A DNA stretch of 64,000 nucleotides from Orobanche coerulescens (GCA_033398695.1 CM065802.1:140664096-140728095); one strand, 5' to 3'. Positions 36,998 through 48,055 are shown, counted from the first letter of the stretch. The notes: generated by a model not told the origin, from the letters alone. Numbers and translations are program-made.

Positions 36998-37008
36998 TAA
37001 GGGGGGGT
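36998..37008 (+). other. G3 polypurine tract
   Basis: TAAGGGGGGGT, three bases before the 3' LTR. Confidence 0.85.
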
Positions 37009-37011
37009 GTA

Positions 37012-39396
37012 TGTAATACCCAGTTGTAACTCAGTAATTATCATTCAGTATTTATCATTCAGTAATTGATACTCAGTAATTTCATTCATTATTGATCATT
37101 TATCACTCAGATTCAGTCATGGTATTCATCATTCAGAGTAATTGTATCGTGTATCAATCGACATTCATCATTAATCTGATTGGAGTTTCGTGCCGTGTTT
37201 ATCATCATTGTCATTTTCGTTGTGAACTGTGCGTGAGGAGTAGCGCACGCTACGTACTCATTTTAGCGTACGCTAATTGAGTATAGGTAGCGCACGCTAC
37301 TACTCAGCCTTAGCGCACGCTAAGGTTACCTTGGCTGCGATCCGAAGTCTTGGGTGCAGTGAGTTATAAGTAGCGCACGCTACGATTGGTAAGTAGCGCG
37401 CTAGCGGTGTAGTAGCGCACGCTATATGTGTGGAGTAGCGCGCTAAGGACGGATCGAGTTGAGTCCGGTGGCCACCGGAGTGCCTTTGGATTAATTCATA
37501 GCGCACGCTACGTATTGTTGTTAGCGACGCAACCTATATATTAGAGCACGCTAAACAATGGTTGTAGCGCTCGCTATCGAGTTCGAATCGAGAGGCGCAG
37601 TTTACGGACTCGATCGGGCATCAATATTTCGCTAGCGCACGCTAACAATGGATATTAGCGCACGCTAGTAGTATGGCCGTAGCGCACGCTACAAATAGGT
37701 ACGTAGCGCGCGCTACCGTGTTCGGACGATGGGTCTTGGACTACCCAAATTACTCGTTAGCGCACGCTATGCACAAGGGCTAGCGCACGCTAACACAGGG
37801 AGTATAAATTGGACAGTTTAGTCAGAGTTCGTCATTTTTCATCTCATTTCACTCCTTCGGTATTTTTGGGCGATTTCGAGCGATTCGGAGAGGATTCTTC
37901 GAAGTGTAATCATCAATCATCATCTTCAAGCTCATCTTTCGGATTGATCATCATTTCATCATCTTCATCACATCGAATCAAAGGTATTAATCTCTTGGAT
38001 CTAGAATTTCGGATTTTGGGGTTTTCCTTCCGATTTCTTCGTGTAAGCTTGGATTATCATTGGAATATGTTAGTTATGGATTATCTAACTTGTATAAACA
38101 TATTCCTACGGATTTAATGGTTATTTTCGGAATTATTTCAAGAACCCTTGGGGTTGACTTCGGTTAATTGGGGATTTTCCGATTGATGTTGTTGTAATCA
38201 TGAGTTATGGATTCCTAATGGATTATTGATATCCTTGAAAGTGTTTTGATGGTTTGAAATACTCATCTTGGAGTTGGTTTCGATTCATTCGAGCTCGGAT
38301 ATCGTTGTGTCGACGTTTGAGTCGATTATGATCGTTTTTGATTTGCGTAATGATCGGTTGTTGGTAATTGTTGTTATTCAAGGTTGTTCGAGCGACCGGT
38401 ATATCGATTAGGACGTTGTTCGTGGAAGGACTTTGTCATCGGTATTGAGTAAGTTAACTCTTACTCGGTTAAAAGAATACTCATTCCTTTTGTTGTTGAT
38501 TGCTCATAATCATAATTCATTCATCATAATATTAATCAATTTGAGACTTGTGGTTGTCGAATAATCATTTCATTCACGAGGAGCAGCGGTTCCAAATCAT
38601 TTCATTGGGTTATCAATCACGTCACTATTACTTTCATATCGGTGAGTCATCTTGGTTTTGTTTAATTATTATTCATTGGTATTCATCATGGTCATTCTCG
38701 TTCATGTGACCTTCCGGGTTCATATTGCGTGGCCGGGTGTGGCTGTGTGGAATTTTTAGTCGGGCACACGATGGTCATGTATTGGGTTCACCGATACATT
38801 GGACCGTGCACACGGTAACGCTTACCTCCGTGAGACTAATTAGGTACAAGGACGGATGTGTCCGGACATTCGTCTTGTTCACTTGCACGAACATTACAGG
38901 CGTACTATGGTACTCCTCTTGGCGTAATTCATAATTAAGAATATTTCATAACTTGATTAATTCATGATTGTGTAATTTCAACTCTTGAGGATTGTTGTTA
39001 CGTATGGCCCGGCCCGTTGGGGATTTTGTTTTCAGTCACGGCAAGGCAAAGGCACGGGAAGAGCATGTTGGCGGCGAGTCAGTGATACTAGTAGGGGCCC
39101 AGTCATCCGTTTGCTTGATCATTTGATCATTTGATTATTACGTCATTTGTATTTTCATTGCAAATTCCGTTTGAGATATTTTATTTATTCAGGGTGGTGT
39201 ATTTTATCTTCATATAAAATATACTAGTATTCGCTATTGTCCTGGTGTGTTGTATTAAACTCCTCATCGGAGTACTTGGTAATATAATGTGGTTCGGTAC
39301 TACAATTATATTATTTAATTCATCATTTTCATTGCCTGGTGGGTCCCAGTCGGGGATTCACGGCACTGTAATATCCGCCTAGTTTGGGGTGTTACA
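37012..39396 (+). repeat. G3 3' LTR
   Basis: 2385 bp. It starts TGTAATACCCAGTTG and ends GGGGTGTTACA. The palindrome field is at 37241-37792 and the TATA at 37803-37809. It differs from the 5' LTR mostly by small losses and scrambled words in CG-rich places. Confidence 0.95.
37241..37792 (+). promoter_or_regulatory. G3 3' LTR U3 array of TAGCGCACGCTA
   Basis: Same order of copies as at 29717-30274. Several words are shortened: two read TAGCGCGCTA where the 5' LTR has TAGCGCGCGCTA, and one reads AGAGCACGCTA. Confidence 0.88.
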
Positions 39397-39401
39397 TAAT
39401 C

Positions 39402-39641
39402 GAGGATGGACCCTTCACCTTCCTGAACGACAATTCAGATAAAAAAATTGCAGCCGAGAAACCAAATCAGATTCCCAAAAGAAGAACAGAGATGACCGCA
39501 GAAGAAAGAAAGCTGGGAAACCTTGACAACCGGGCCAGAGACATATTGTATCAAACTCTTGATAAAGCCATTATGGTAAAAATCAAGAATTTCAAGAGCG
39601 CCAAGGAAATATGCGACACATTAGCTGTAATGTGTGAGGAT
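39402..39641 (+). pseudogene. gag: SIRE-type gag, part after G3
   Basis: Continues the frame broken at 29487. Blocks seen are EDGPFTFLND, MTAEERKLGNLDNRARDILY, TLDKAIMVKIKNFKSAKEI and CDTLAVMCE. This is the capsid-type domain of SIRE/copia gag (UBN2-like). Homology stops after VMCE at about 39641. The following residues come from the tandem repeat and end at a TAA. Confidence 0.88.
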
Positions 39642-39642
39642 A

Positions 39643-40015
39643 TGGTGACACATGACATGCGATAATGTGGTCAGGATGCAACAAGAGATTGATCCAACCG
39701 TGAGAGCCTCGGGATACCTACGGTGACACATGACATGTGATCATGTGGTCAGGAGACAACAAGTGATTGATCCAACCGCAAAATGACGTGGCAAGTGATC
39801 ACGGTGGTGTAAGGAACCTACGGTGACACATGACATGCGATCATGTGGTCAGGAGACAACAAGTGATTGATCCAACCATGAGATGACGTGGCAAGTGATC
39901 ACGGTGGTGTAAGGAACCTACGGTGACACATGACATGCGATCATGTGGTCAGGAGACAACAAGTTATTGATCCAACCGTGAGATGACGTGGCATGTGTTC
40001 ACGATGTTATGTATA
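39643..40015 (+). repeat. 100-bp tandem repeat
   Basis: Units start at 39643, 39721, 39821 and 39921 with the word GGTGACACATGACATGCGAT, followed by TGGTCAGGAGACAACAAG and ACGTGGCAAGTGATCACGG. The periods are 78, 100 and 100 bp, the first unit having an internal loss. The fourth unit fades at about 40015. It directly follows the truncated SIRE-type gag. Confidence 0.92.
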
Positions 40016-40836
40016 TGATTTGGATGTATTAACCAGGTCGAGTACCTTGGGAGTGACTGGGATTTCGTATCTTGGGTGGTTATGTTCTGCTGATTTTTAT
40101 GTCCATCGAGGACTCGTGACGTGGGTTTTGAACCCTGTGAATTGTTGTTGGTTTTTATTCGAGAAAGCAAATCTTTGGGGTGTGACCCCTGTTGATTTTG
40201 GAAAGAGAAGGATTTGATAATCCTAAATTGTTTTCCAATAAAACTCCCGAGGGCATTTCAAACCGTTTTACAAATTGTTCTCATGATTTGTGATTTTTCG
40301 AATTTAGAAAGTTTTACTCAAAATATTGCCTCGGGAAGTACTTTTTGTTATGATTGAATCTGTGAAGATTCCTGATTATTGTTATTCTTGGACTGTGAAT
40401 TGTATGATTCGTATTTTGGACTTTGTACTTGCACTAGCAAAATAGTGGAATTTTGCTAACTCCCGAGTAATCGGGGGGTGGATGTCTGTATTGCATTCAG
40501 GTTTTGGGGAGCATAGCATAGGGTCGGCATGAAGGATGATGAAAGATGATCGATACTAATTACATGAGGACTCGTACGTTGTTGTATTGGTTCAGTTGTA
40601 CCTTAATTTCCGCTGCAGTATTTTCCCCGTTGTACGGGAGTATGTTGTATTTGACCCCTGCGTGGGCATGTATTGAGATTGAGTTGTATGTATTTATTGA
40701 AAGACCAAATCGGTCTACTGAGTCATTTTAACCTTAAAGGCATTGTTGAGACGTTCGATGTTGTTACCATCCTGGTAGATCCTTGAGGAAAGGTTCTACG
40801 GCGTGTAATTTCCCTGAGCGGATTGGGGGTGTTACA
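40016..40836 (+). repeat. LTR-like 3' part of an unidentified gypsy element
   Basis: Non-coding. It ends GGGGGTGTTACA, the U5 ending shared by the Tekay-type LTRs here, and contains AT-rich sequence and CTCCCGAGTAATCGGGGGG (40461-40479). With the tandem repeat before it, it may be a solo LTR, but I could not fix a start. Confidence 0.45.
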
Positions 40837-42362
40837 CGATATTCGTATTATTCTTTGAGATTTTCAGATTAGCATTAATAAGTTGAGTGATGTGGATTTG
40901 CACGATTGTCCACAATACTTGTAGTTTGTTTGGAGTTGATTTTTGCTTGAGGACAAGCAAAGGTTTAAGTTTGGGGGTATTTGTTACGTGTTAATTTTGT
41001 ACGCTTTATTGTCATTATTTTACCTCTATTTTGGTTTAATTCTGCGTAAATGAGCTCCTAATGCATTATGTTTACATGTTTTGAAGGAAATTAGAGTCCT
41101 GAAGCTTGAACGAAGAAAACAGGCCAAAAACGATATTTTCTGTAGAGGGACGCATCACACGAAGCTGGGCCGCATCGCAGACACAACACTTAGCAACCAA
41201 GCACAATCTGTAATGGGGGTTGCGGCACAACTACTACAGGCCGCGGCCCGTACTGAATTTTTGCCCAGAACTGGGCAGCGGTGTGATTAGGGCCGCGACA
41301 CACTTACTCCAGGCCGTGGCCCGCAACGGCGGGAAACCTGATGATACTTCGTGATTTTGGCCGTTTTGGAGTCAGACAAAACCTAATTTTCTGGACGCGA
41401 TTTGAAGGCATGAGAGGGTTATAAAAGCCGAGACAAGGACAAAAAGAAGGAGGGCAGTGAGAGAGGGGAAAAAATCCTAATTTAAAGGAGGAGGAGCTTA
41501 AGGAATCATCAAGGCATCCAAGGAGGAATCCGACGAAGGCTTCGGCGAGGACTTGGACAAGACGAGCACGAATTCAGATCTTCTTTCTTAGTGTTTGAAT
41601 ATTCTGAACTCATGTCTTATTTTTGTATTTTGTTGATTAATTCGAGCATGTTAGGCTAGATCCTTTGTTATAGGGAAGAGATGAAACCTAATTTATGAGG
41701 AATTGTTTGTTCCTGGCATATCTTCAAATTATTGTGGTTGTTTGAGTTTTAATTCTTGATCGTAATGTTTTTCATTTACTGGCCATTTATGAACTGAAAT
41801 AATTACTTGTTTTGAATTGGGAAAGGATAATCAAGTAACGACATAAGGAATTAAAAACAGTCGGATATTGTGGGATAGGAATATACCCTCAAGGTGATTT
41901 TGGTCCAAATTAGATTATAAGTGATTTTTAGGCCTTGAATGAAACAAGTCACATAGCAATATAGTGATTTGCTAGTTCTCGGTATATTCTAGCGACCTCG
42001 GGAGGGGCCATGGGATTAAACTAGATAATCTAGACTTTCATCCAACTCAATAATCATCTTTATAACTCGAGCAAATCAATTCTGAATAACTGTGGTGGAT
42101 TCTCGACCCTAGACGCTTTTAAAACCAACAAACTCTCTCTTTAGAACGTAGCGTTTATTATTCCTTAATCTTCAATTTTCAGCCTTTATTTATTTTATTT
42201 ATTTTCTTGTAAAACCAAACCAATTATTCGATCGTCCAAATAATATTGAAGATGACTAGTAAATTGGTACTTAGTTAGACAGTCCTCGTGGGAACGATAC
42301 TCTACTTTTCACTTTATTACTTTTACGATAACGTGTGCTTGCGTTCGCTATTTTTCACAACA
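40837..42362 (+). mobile_element. Old Athila/Tat-type 3' end with LTR
   Basis: 40837-40981 is the 3' untranslated end. It holds the hairpin word GCTTGAGGACAAGC (40945-40958) and the purine tract AAGTTTGGGGG (40967-40977). The LTR runs from TGTTACGTGTT at 40982 to TTTTCACAACA at 42362 (1381 bp). It includes GC-rich CCGCGG words (about 41150-41330) and a TATA box TATAAAAG at 41420-41427. Both ends of the element are lost. The LTR abuts the gag of G4 directly. Confidence 0.8.
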
Positions 42363-42467
42363 CTCACGAAACTACTCAAGGAGAGATTCATTCCAGATTC
42401 TTACAAGCAAGACCTACACATCAAGATATCCAACTTCAAGCAAGGTAATCTTGGTATTGATGATTAC
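42363..42467 (+). pseudogene. gag: G4 gag, left fragment
   Basis: Reads LTKLLKERFIPDSYKQ and then KISNFKQGNLGIDDY, a piece of a gypsy capsid. It has no start of its own: an Athila-type LTR abuts it on the left. The frame is interrupted at the ATTAC duplication and continues at 49603 with TREFEQLVLHSGIQE. Confidence 0.85.
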
Positions 42468-44010
42468 TGATAGAACGAAAATAGTGTGCTAAAATCATTG
42501 TTAATTATAAGGTTTTAATGAATTTTATATTGGCACACTTGGTTATTTTCCATATATTTATATTTTGGATGCAATTTACTCCACTTGGCAATTTGTTGTT
42601 TAATTTAGGTGTTTGATGGAGTTTTTAAACTTAAGGAATACATTGGATCATCAAACGGACCAAACCAAGGTGATTTGGGCTTAAATAAAGAGAATGCCGC
42701 GCGACACTGGGTGGCCCAGTGTCAGTTCGCTGACCCAGTGCCAGTCCTGTTACGAAAATAACCTTACTTTGGGCCCAAGAAGCGACTCAAAAAATCGCCC
42801 AATCAGTTCCACAAGGCAATAAATCGGTCCATATGCTGGGAAAAGGAATTGGAATAGATTTGGGAAGAAAGACTCCAAGGAAATTAAAACTCAAGAAGGA
42901 AAGAGTCCTAATTAAAGAAGGAAACTATGAGATGAGGAATAATTATAAAAGGGAGGAGGGCTGGAATAAAAATCAACTTCTGAAGGAGCAAATTCACGGC
43001 TGAAGGAGCAGATTCACGGCTGGATACAAAAGAAATCACGAGGGACGACCGATCCGATTTTTCTCCGGAGCAACCGAGCCAATTCGGACGTGGAAGAAGA
43101 AGACTATACCGTTTGAATTTCTTTCTTCTCATGTCTATCTTTAATTTGCTGTTTTCTAAAGCCAACATGTCCGGCTAATTTTCTATTCTAGTTCTTAGTG
43201 AAGTTTGAAACCGTATTCGAATTATTCATGTTTTAATCCCGTAGCGTATTCTCAACTCGAATTCTATTGAATTATTTTTGTGTTATTGAATTCACGATTA
43301 TGACATTTAATTTCTTGATTTGGTTTGGCCAACTAGATTAGGAGTTTTATGTCTTATGCTAGAAATTGAGTTGTAATCCGTAATTGTTGCAATTTTAATT
43401 TCACAAGTAGCAAACAATTGATTTTTCCCAATTGAGTAACACAAAATCGAGATCCCTTAAGTCGAGCTTGTGAACTTAATATCTTGCCTATTCCATTATT
43501 TTGGTTTTTAATGCATCTAGCGAGCGAGATTTGAAGAGCTTGTTTTGAATCCACCGTATAGATAGGTTCGATTAAAGAGCTTGTTTTAATTGAATAAACT
43601 TAAGAAATAATTGGGGTCAACAGAGCTTGTTGTTGGCTTCGGAATAGGAGTTCATGAGATTAGAGAAGGGATAAGCGCTGCATTGAAACTTGAATTAATT
43701 CGAAACGGTGGATAACGGAGCTAAGGACTAGATTATTCTTTGATTGATATTTCCGTATTTTATTCCCTTTGCTTATTTTATTTTATTTTAATTTATTTCC
43801 GCAAATTATTTTAGTTAAGTTTAGAAACTGAAATCCCCCCCTCGTTTTTATTTTATTTTTAATTGCTAAAAGTATTTAATCCTTAAATAGTATAATTGAT
43901 TTACCGTTCTCCGTGGCATCGACCCTTACTTGCCGATACTACTAGTTAGTAGAAGTAAGCCAAGGAAAAATATAAATAACTAATTTTGACGCGTCACGAC
44001 AGCGCGGTCA
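42468..44010 (+). repeat. Athila-type 5' LTR
   Basis: Starts TGATAGAACG and ends GCGCGGTCA. A 9-bp-arm inverted repeat, GACACTGGG/CCCAGTGTC, lies at 42703-42723, followed by half a word at about 42730-42745. The TATA box TATAAAAG is at 42945-42952. Confidence 0.95.
42703..42747 (+). promoter_or_regulatory. Athila-type U3 palindromes
   Basis: Arms GACACTGGG and CCCAGTGTC with a 3-base loop at 42703-42723, then TGACCCAGTGCCAGTCC. It lies about 200 bp before the TATA at 42945. The same word is at 48291-48311 in the 3' LTR and again outside the LTR, at 44087-44107. Confidence 0.8.
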
Positions 44011-44016
44011 AAATTT

Positions 44017-44034
44017 TGGCGCCGTTGCCGGGGA
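44017..44034 (+). other. Athila-type primer binding site
   Basis: TGGCGCCGTTGCCGGGGA, the site usual for Athila and Tat elements and attributed to aspartate tRNA. Confidence 0.9.
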
Positions 44035-44167
44035 ACGGTGTTAAATTAATTTTACTTGTTTTGGGTTAAAAACTTTCTGTAATTTCGACACTGGGTGACC
44101 CAGTGTCAGTTCTGGAAATTTATTATAATTGTTAGTTATGCACTAATCCGTTTTGTTTTAGTTTTGT

Positions 44168-46203
44168 ATGAATACAAGGTCACGTGGAGATAAGAATTTG
44201 CAATATTTTCCAGAAATCAACAAGCGAGATCGTGTTTTCAGGCAAAAAGCAAAAGAAACCAAAGAAGCACTCGAGCACTTATCATTTTCTTTCGAAACAT
44301 CACCCAGCGAATCGGAGGACGAATTTGGAGTCATGGCAAATAACGCTGAAAAGACGCTGAAGCAATTAGCCGACCCAGAGCTACCGCAACAACCACTGTG
44401 CATCACGATCCCGGCTATTGACAACAACAACACCTTTGAACTGAAGTCGGGGTTGATTCACTTACTACCTGCATTTCATGGTCTATCATGAGAGGATCCA
44501 CACAAACATCTCAAGGAATTCCATGTCGTTTGTTCAAGCATGAAGCCGAAGGGTGTCACCGAAGAACAAATCAAGCTTAGAGCCTTCCCATTCTCCTTAA
44601 AAGATTCGGCTAAGGATTGGTTATTTTATTTACCGTCGGCCACTATCACAACGTGGAACGAGATGGAGATCTTATTTCTACAAAAATATTTTCCAGCCTC
44701 TCGAGCAGCCAGCCTAAGGAAAGAAATATGTGGTGCAAGGCAAATGACCGGAGAAACATTGCATGAATATTGGGAACGATTCAAACAGTTGGTATCTCGA
44801 TGCCCACAACATCAAATTAGCGAGCAACTCCTGATTCAGTATTTTTACGAAGGACTTAATCCGATGGAGCGAAACATGATAGATGGAGCAAGTGGAGGAG
44901 CTCTAGTGGACAAAACTCCCACGGCCGCAAGGGCTCTCATATCCAACATGGCGGCTAATTCACAACAATTTGGATGTCGCGATTCACCGATCAGGATGGT
45001 GAAGGAGATCCATGACTCGTCCCTTGAGGAAAAATTGAATGAGCTAACTACTTTTGATAGAAAACTTGCTGTAGGTAATAGCACGCCAGTCGTACCCTGT
45101 CGTCTTTGCAAAACCACAGAGCATACAACGGAGAATTGTCGGATTTTGCTTGATGAAATCGAGGCACACGCCAATGCAATTGGAACCGAAAATTCCTATG
45201 GGCGAAAGAACGATCCGTACTCAAACACATACAACCCAGGATGGAGGGATCACCCTAACTTTTGATGGAAGAACCAGCAAGAGGTGCCCCCGCAAAATAG
45301 GGGACAATTCTACAAGCAGCCCACCGAAAATTCGACACAATCTTTGGAGGATATGATGAAGACCCTCATGGCAAACACTATGAATCAGTTACAACAAGGC
45401 ATGAACCAGATCCAACAGGGCATGAATCAATTCCAGCATGACACTAAATCGAGTATCAAAATTCTCGAAAATCAAATGAGTCAACTAGCCACCACGGTGA
45501 GCCGCTTGGAAAACCAAAATAGTGTGAAATTGCCATCCCAACCTGAGTCGAACCTAAGGAACGTGAGTGCTGTAACTCTAAGGAGTGGGAAGCAGCTTAA
45601 GGAGCCTAAGGAGGTGGAGGAAGCTGAAAACGAGGAGGAAAAATCCACTGAACAGATCAACACTGGGACACCTAGTGCAGAATCAGCACCCAGTGCAGAA
45701 CTGCCGGACAGCAAGGTAAATTCGTCCAAAACTGCTCCTTTTGAGACTAACGAGTTACCTTTTCCATCTAGGGTCAAAAAGGCAGCGATCGTGAATAAAG
45801 AGAAGCAAATTCTAGACGTATTCCGAAAGGTTGAGATCAACATTCCCTTACTCGATGCAGTTCAACAAATTCCAAAATGCGCAAAGTTCCTTAAAGACTT
45901 ATGCACCAACAAACGGAGGTTAAAAGGGAACGGGAAGGTGGTGATGGGAGAAAATGTGTCCGCTGTATTCCAAAAGAAATTGCCACAAAAACGGGAAAAT
46001 CCAGAGTTTCAAAGAGAATTACAGCCAATATATGAGAAATTATATGGAAAAAGTGAACCAGAGTTGGCCTTTGATGAGCATCTCAAGAGAGGAAAATTTT
46101 CAATAAACACTCCGAGAAAGTTTGGTGTGGTTCAAGAAGACGAGTCATCAGTCGTACATCTATTGAGACCCATACCAAAACCTCCTTGGTGTGTTCACTA
46201 AAA
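44168..46203 (+). pseudogene. gag: Athila-type gag (two in-frame UGA)
   Basis: A single frame of 678 codons from the ATG at 44168 to TAA at 46201-46203. It is broken only by TGA at 44489-44491 and 45263-45265, with no frameshift. The capsid part has FHGLS, FPFSLKDSAKDWLFYLPSA, FLQKYFPASRAASLRKEI and RFKQLVSRCPQHQISEQLLI. A CRLCKTTEHTTENC knuckle lies at about 45100-45141. The C-terminal part has QILDVFRKVEINIPLLDAVQ, KDLCTNKRRLKGNG and VVMGENVSAVFQKKLP, the Athila/Tat gag-protease linker. The protease itself is missing. The last 70 or so residues (PIYEKLYGKSEPELAFDEHL and on) I do not recognise. A TGG-to-TGA and a CGA-to-TGA change would explain the stops. Confidence 0.9.
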
Positions 46204-46214
46204 GGGAAGTTCTT

Positions 46215-46264
46215 CGTCGAGCCAACGACGTAAAAAAAAAGGCGCTTGTTGGGAGGCAACCCAA
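46215..46264 (+). other. Conserved Athila/Tat hairpin pair
   Basis: CGTCG-AGCCAA-CGACG (46215-46230) is followed by GGCGCTTGTTGGGAGGCAAC (46241-46260), in which GTTG-GGAGG-CAAC can fold. I remember this pair as a recurring mark just after the coding region of Athila/Tat elements. It lies here 12 bp after the gag stop, where pol would normally end. Confidence 0.7.
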
Positions 46265-48018
46265 TTTTTTTTACTTCTTTTATTTTTTTCCAATTTTCTT
46301 TTTATTATTTATTTTTTCTGCTAATTATATTTTAGGTAAATGGTAATCTATTTCTTGCATTTCGTATTTTATTTCTACATTTCTTTATTTTTTTATACTA
46401 TCCCTTTTATTTTAATATTTTCTATTCTATTACTTCCTTTATTTTTATTTTTATTCCCTTCCTTCTCTATTTTTCTTTTTCTCTCTCTCCGTTCTCTCTT
46501 TCTCGGTATCTTCTTTTTACTCTGCAACCCCTAACTTCTCCATCTCTCTTTTCAGTCGACATCAGCCCCAAGCGCCGCCCGTTTGAGATCGCCGTCAAGA
46601 TGTTGAAGCTAATGCGACGGAGGTGCACAAGAAACATGGGATGGAGGACCGAACCGAGCAGCTGGAAGCCCTTCTCCCCCATTAGCCCGGTGATTCCTAT
46701 TCTAGACTTTTTACTATCTTTTATTTTTCTTTTTCTCTTCCTTCCCTTCTTTAGAGTCGTGTGCTGAATTTTAAGTTTGGGGAGAGTGGAGTCGGAATGA
46801 TTAATTGAATTTCGAAAGTGTGAGGTAATATATTTAAGATTGTCCTTAGCTAAATTGGTGTGATTGAATCAAGTTCGTGTATTGGGGATTTAAGTATGGC
46901 CTGACATAGGAGATGGGTATGATTGACTAGTTTGATTTTAATTAGGGTAGTTCACTTTCTTGATTTTGAATTTGGATAAAAGTGTGAGGGATTCATGGCA
47001 CAAGCCCTTTTTATTTGTGAGTTTTGAGCCGTAGAGCAAAATACACACATATATATAAATAATTATACATATACATGCTCACTATTTCTTCTTGTGGGGT
47101 CGAACGTGTTGTGTTCATACTAGAACTTAATCAATTATTCATGTCAAGACTATGTTAGTGTTCTCATGCAGTAAAGTGATAAAGGCAAATTAGGAATAAC
47201 CCACTTGGCTTATATTTTCCCACCTCGACATAATCACCATTAGAAGCCCATTTGGACCTAAGCCTTATTCTTTGATCCAGCATATTTTATTAGCCATTAT
47301 CTAATTTTTGGTGAAAATTCATCCGTTTGAACCCTTGGTCAAGATTTGGTTGAGAATTAGGTGTATAACAAGTCGAGGGAAGGACGAGAAATTATCAAAA
47401 AGTGGGTGGTGAAGTGAAAGAAAAAAGTGATGAAATTAAGATGAAAAAAATAGAGGCCGAAAAAAAAAAAAAAGGGCGGCGGCCGTAAAAAATACCCCCC
47501 CTCGAATGTTGTTAAAGCCACTGACCTCAATTGATCTTTCGTGGCTATGCGATTACATGTATGTACCCAAAAGGGTGCGAAAGGAAGGACGGTGATTCAT
47601 TGTTTGTAGGATTTGTTATGCACTTAACTTCATGATTAGTCTTGACCAACGAATCCTTTATTTATCCTTTTTATCCTACCCATACCTAAAGCCCCGTTAA
47701 AACCATAAAAGTCCTTTTGATTATATGCATGAGTTCATCTAAGTAGTGGAGATTTGATTTTTGTGCGAGTATATGGTAAGGACACACCATGTTTTGACGT
47801 GAGTGATTGCTTAATAATCCCTATATCTACTTGAGCGAGAGTGACCCCTTGTGAGGCCATTGAATTTTCTCTCACTTGATGCCAATGAAGATGTTGAGAT
47901 TGGTTGAGGTACTTTAATCTTCTTCATACTTGTTCATGATTATTTATTCTCCCTTGAATATGGCTATCATCTTGGATTTTTCAATACACGCTTCTTGAAA
48001 TTCTTTCACTCGAATTAT
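46265..48018 (+). other. Athila-type 3' non-coding region
   Basis: About 1.75 kb without a gene. A T-rich stretch lies at 46265-46510 and a short GC-rich island at about 46555-46690 that has no motif I know. A second TTTAAGTTTGGGGAG purine word is at about 46770. The rest is AT-rich. An A-run followed by GGGCGGCGGCC lies near 47460-47485. Confidence 0.7.
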
Positions 48019-48051
48019 GCTTGAGGACAAGCATTGGTTTAAGTTTGGGGA
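48019..48051 (+). other. Athila-type pre-LTR hairpin and polypurine tract
   Basis: GCTTG-AGGA-CAAGC (48019-48032), then AAGTTTGGGGA (48041-48051), four bases before the 3' LTR. The same arrangement is at 40945-40977 in the older element. Confidence 0.85.
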
Positions 48052-48055
48052 TATT

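Larger units (their letters stand above)
29488..39396 (+). mobile_element. Ty3/gypsy Tekay-type element G3
   Basis: Complete plus-strand element of 9.9 kb. The 5' LTR is 29488-31865 and the 3' LTR 37012-39396. The primer site is at 31870-31881 and the purine tract at 36998-37008. The duplication TAATC (29483-29487 and 39397-39401) is perfect and lies inside the SIRE-type gag. The proteins are close to those of G2 (YEERPIRVLEW, VEEATWETEDSMRESYPELF). The coding region is full of 1-2-bp losses although the LTRs are still similar, which is unusual. Confidence 0.96.
16844..39641 (+). mobile_element. SIRE-type copia element with two nested gypsy insertions
   Basis: The 5' LTR starts TGTTAGGAATATAA at 16844 and ends ACCTACA at 29288. 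The primer site follows, then gag. G2 interrupts the LTR at 17901/28699 and G3 interrupts gag at 29487/39402, both with perfect 5-bp duplications. Without them the LTR is about 1648 bp. Everything after the middle of gag is missing: homology ends at about 39641, where a 100-bp tandem repeat starts. The element is therefore a 3'-truncated host for two younger insertions. Confidence 0.88.

Noticed and set aside
39660..40841. CGATA at 39660-39664 and 40837-40841 as a target duplication of a solo LTR.
   Set aside because: The first copy is followed by ATGTGG and not directly by TG, and lies inside the tandem repeat. A chance 5-mer match is likely.
46541..46690. GC-rich stretch in the Athila-type 3' region that could be an env-like gene or a captured host fragment.
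   Set aside because: The frames are short on both strands and show no membrane segment, signal peptide or family motif.
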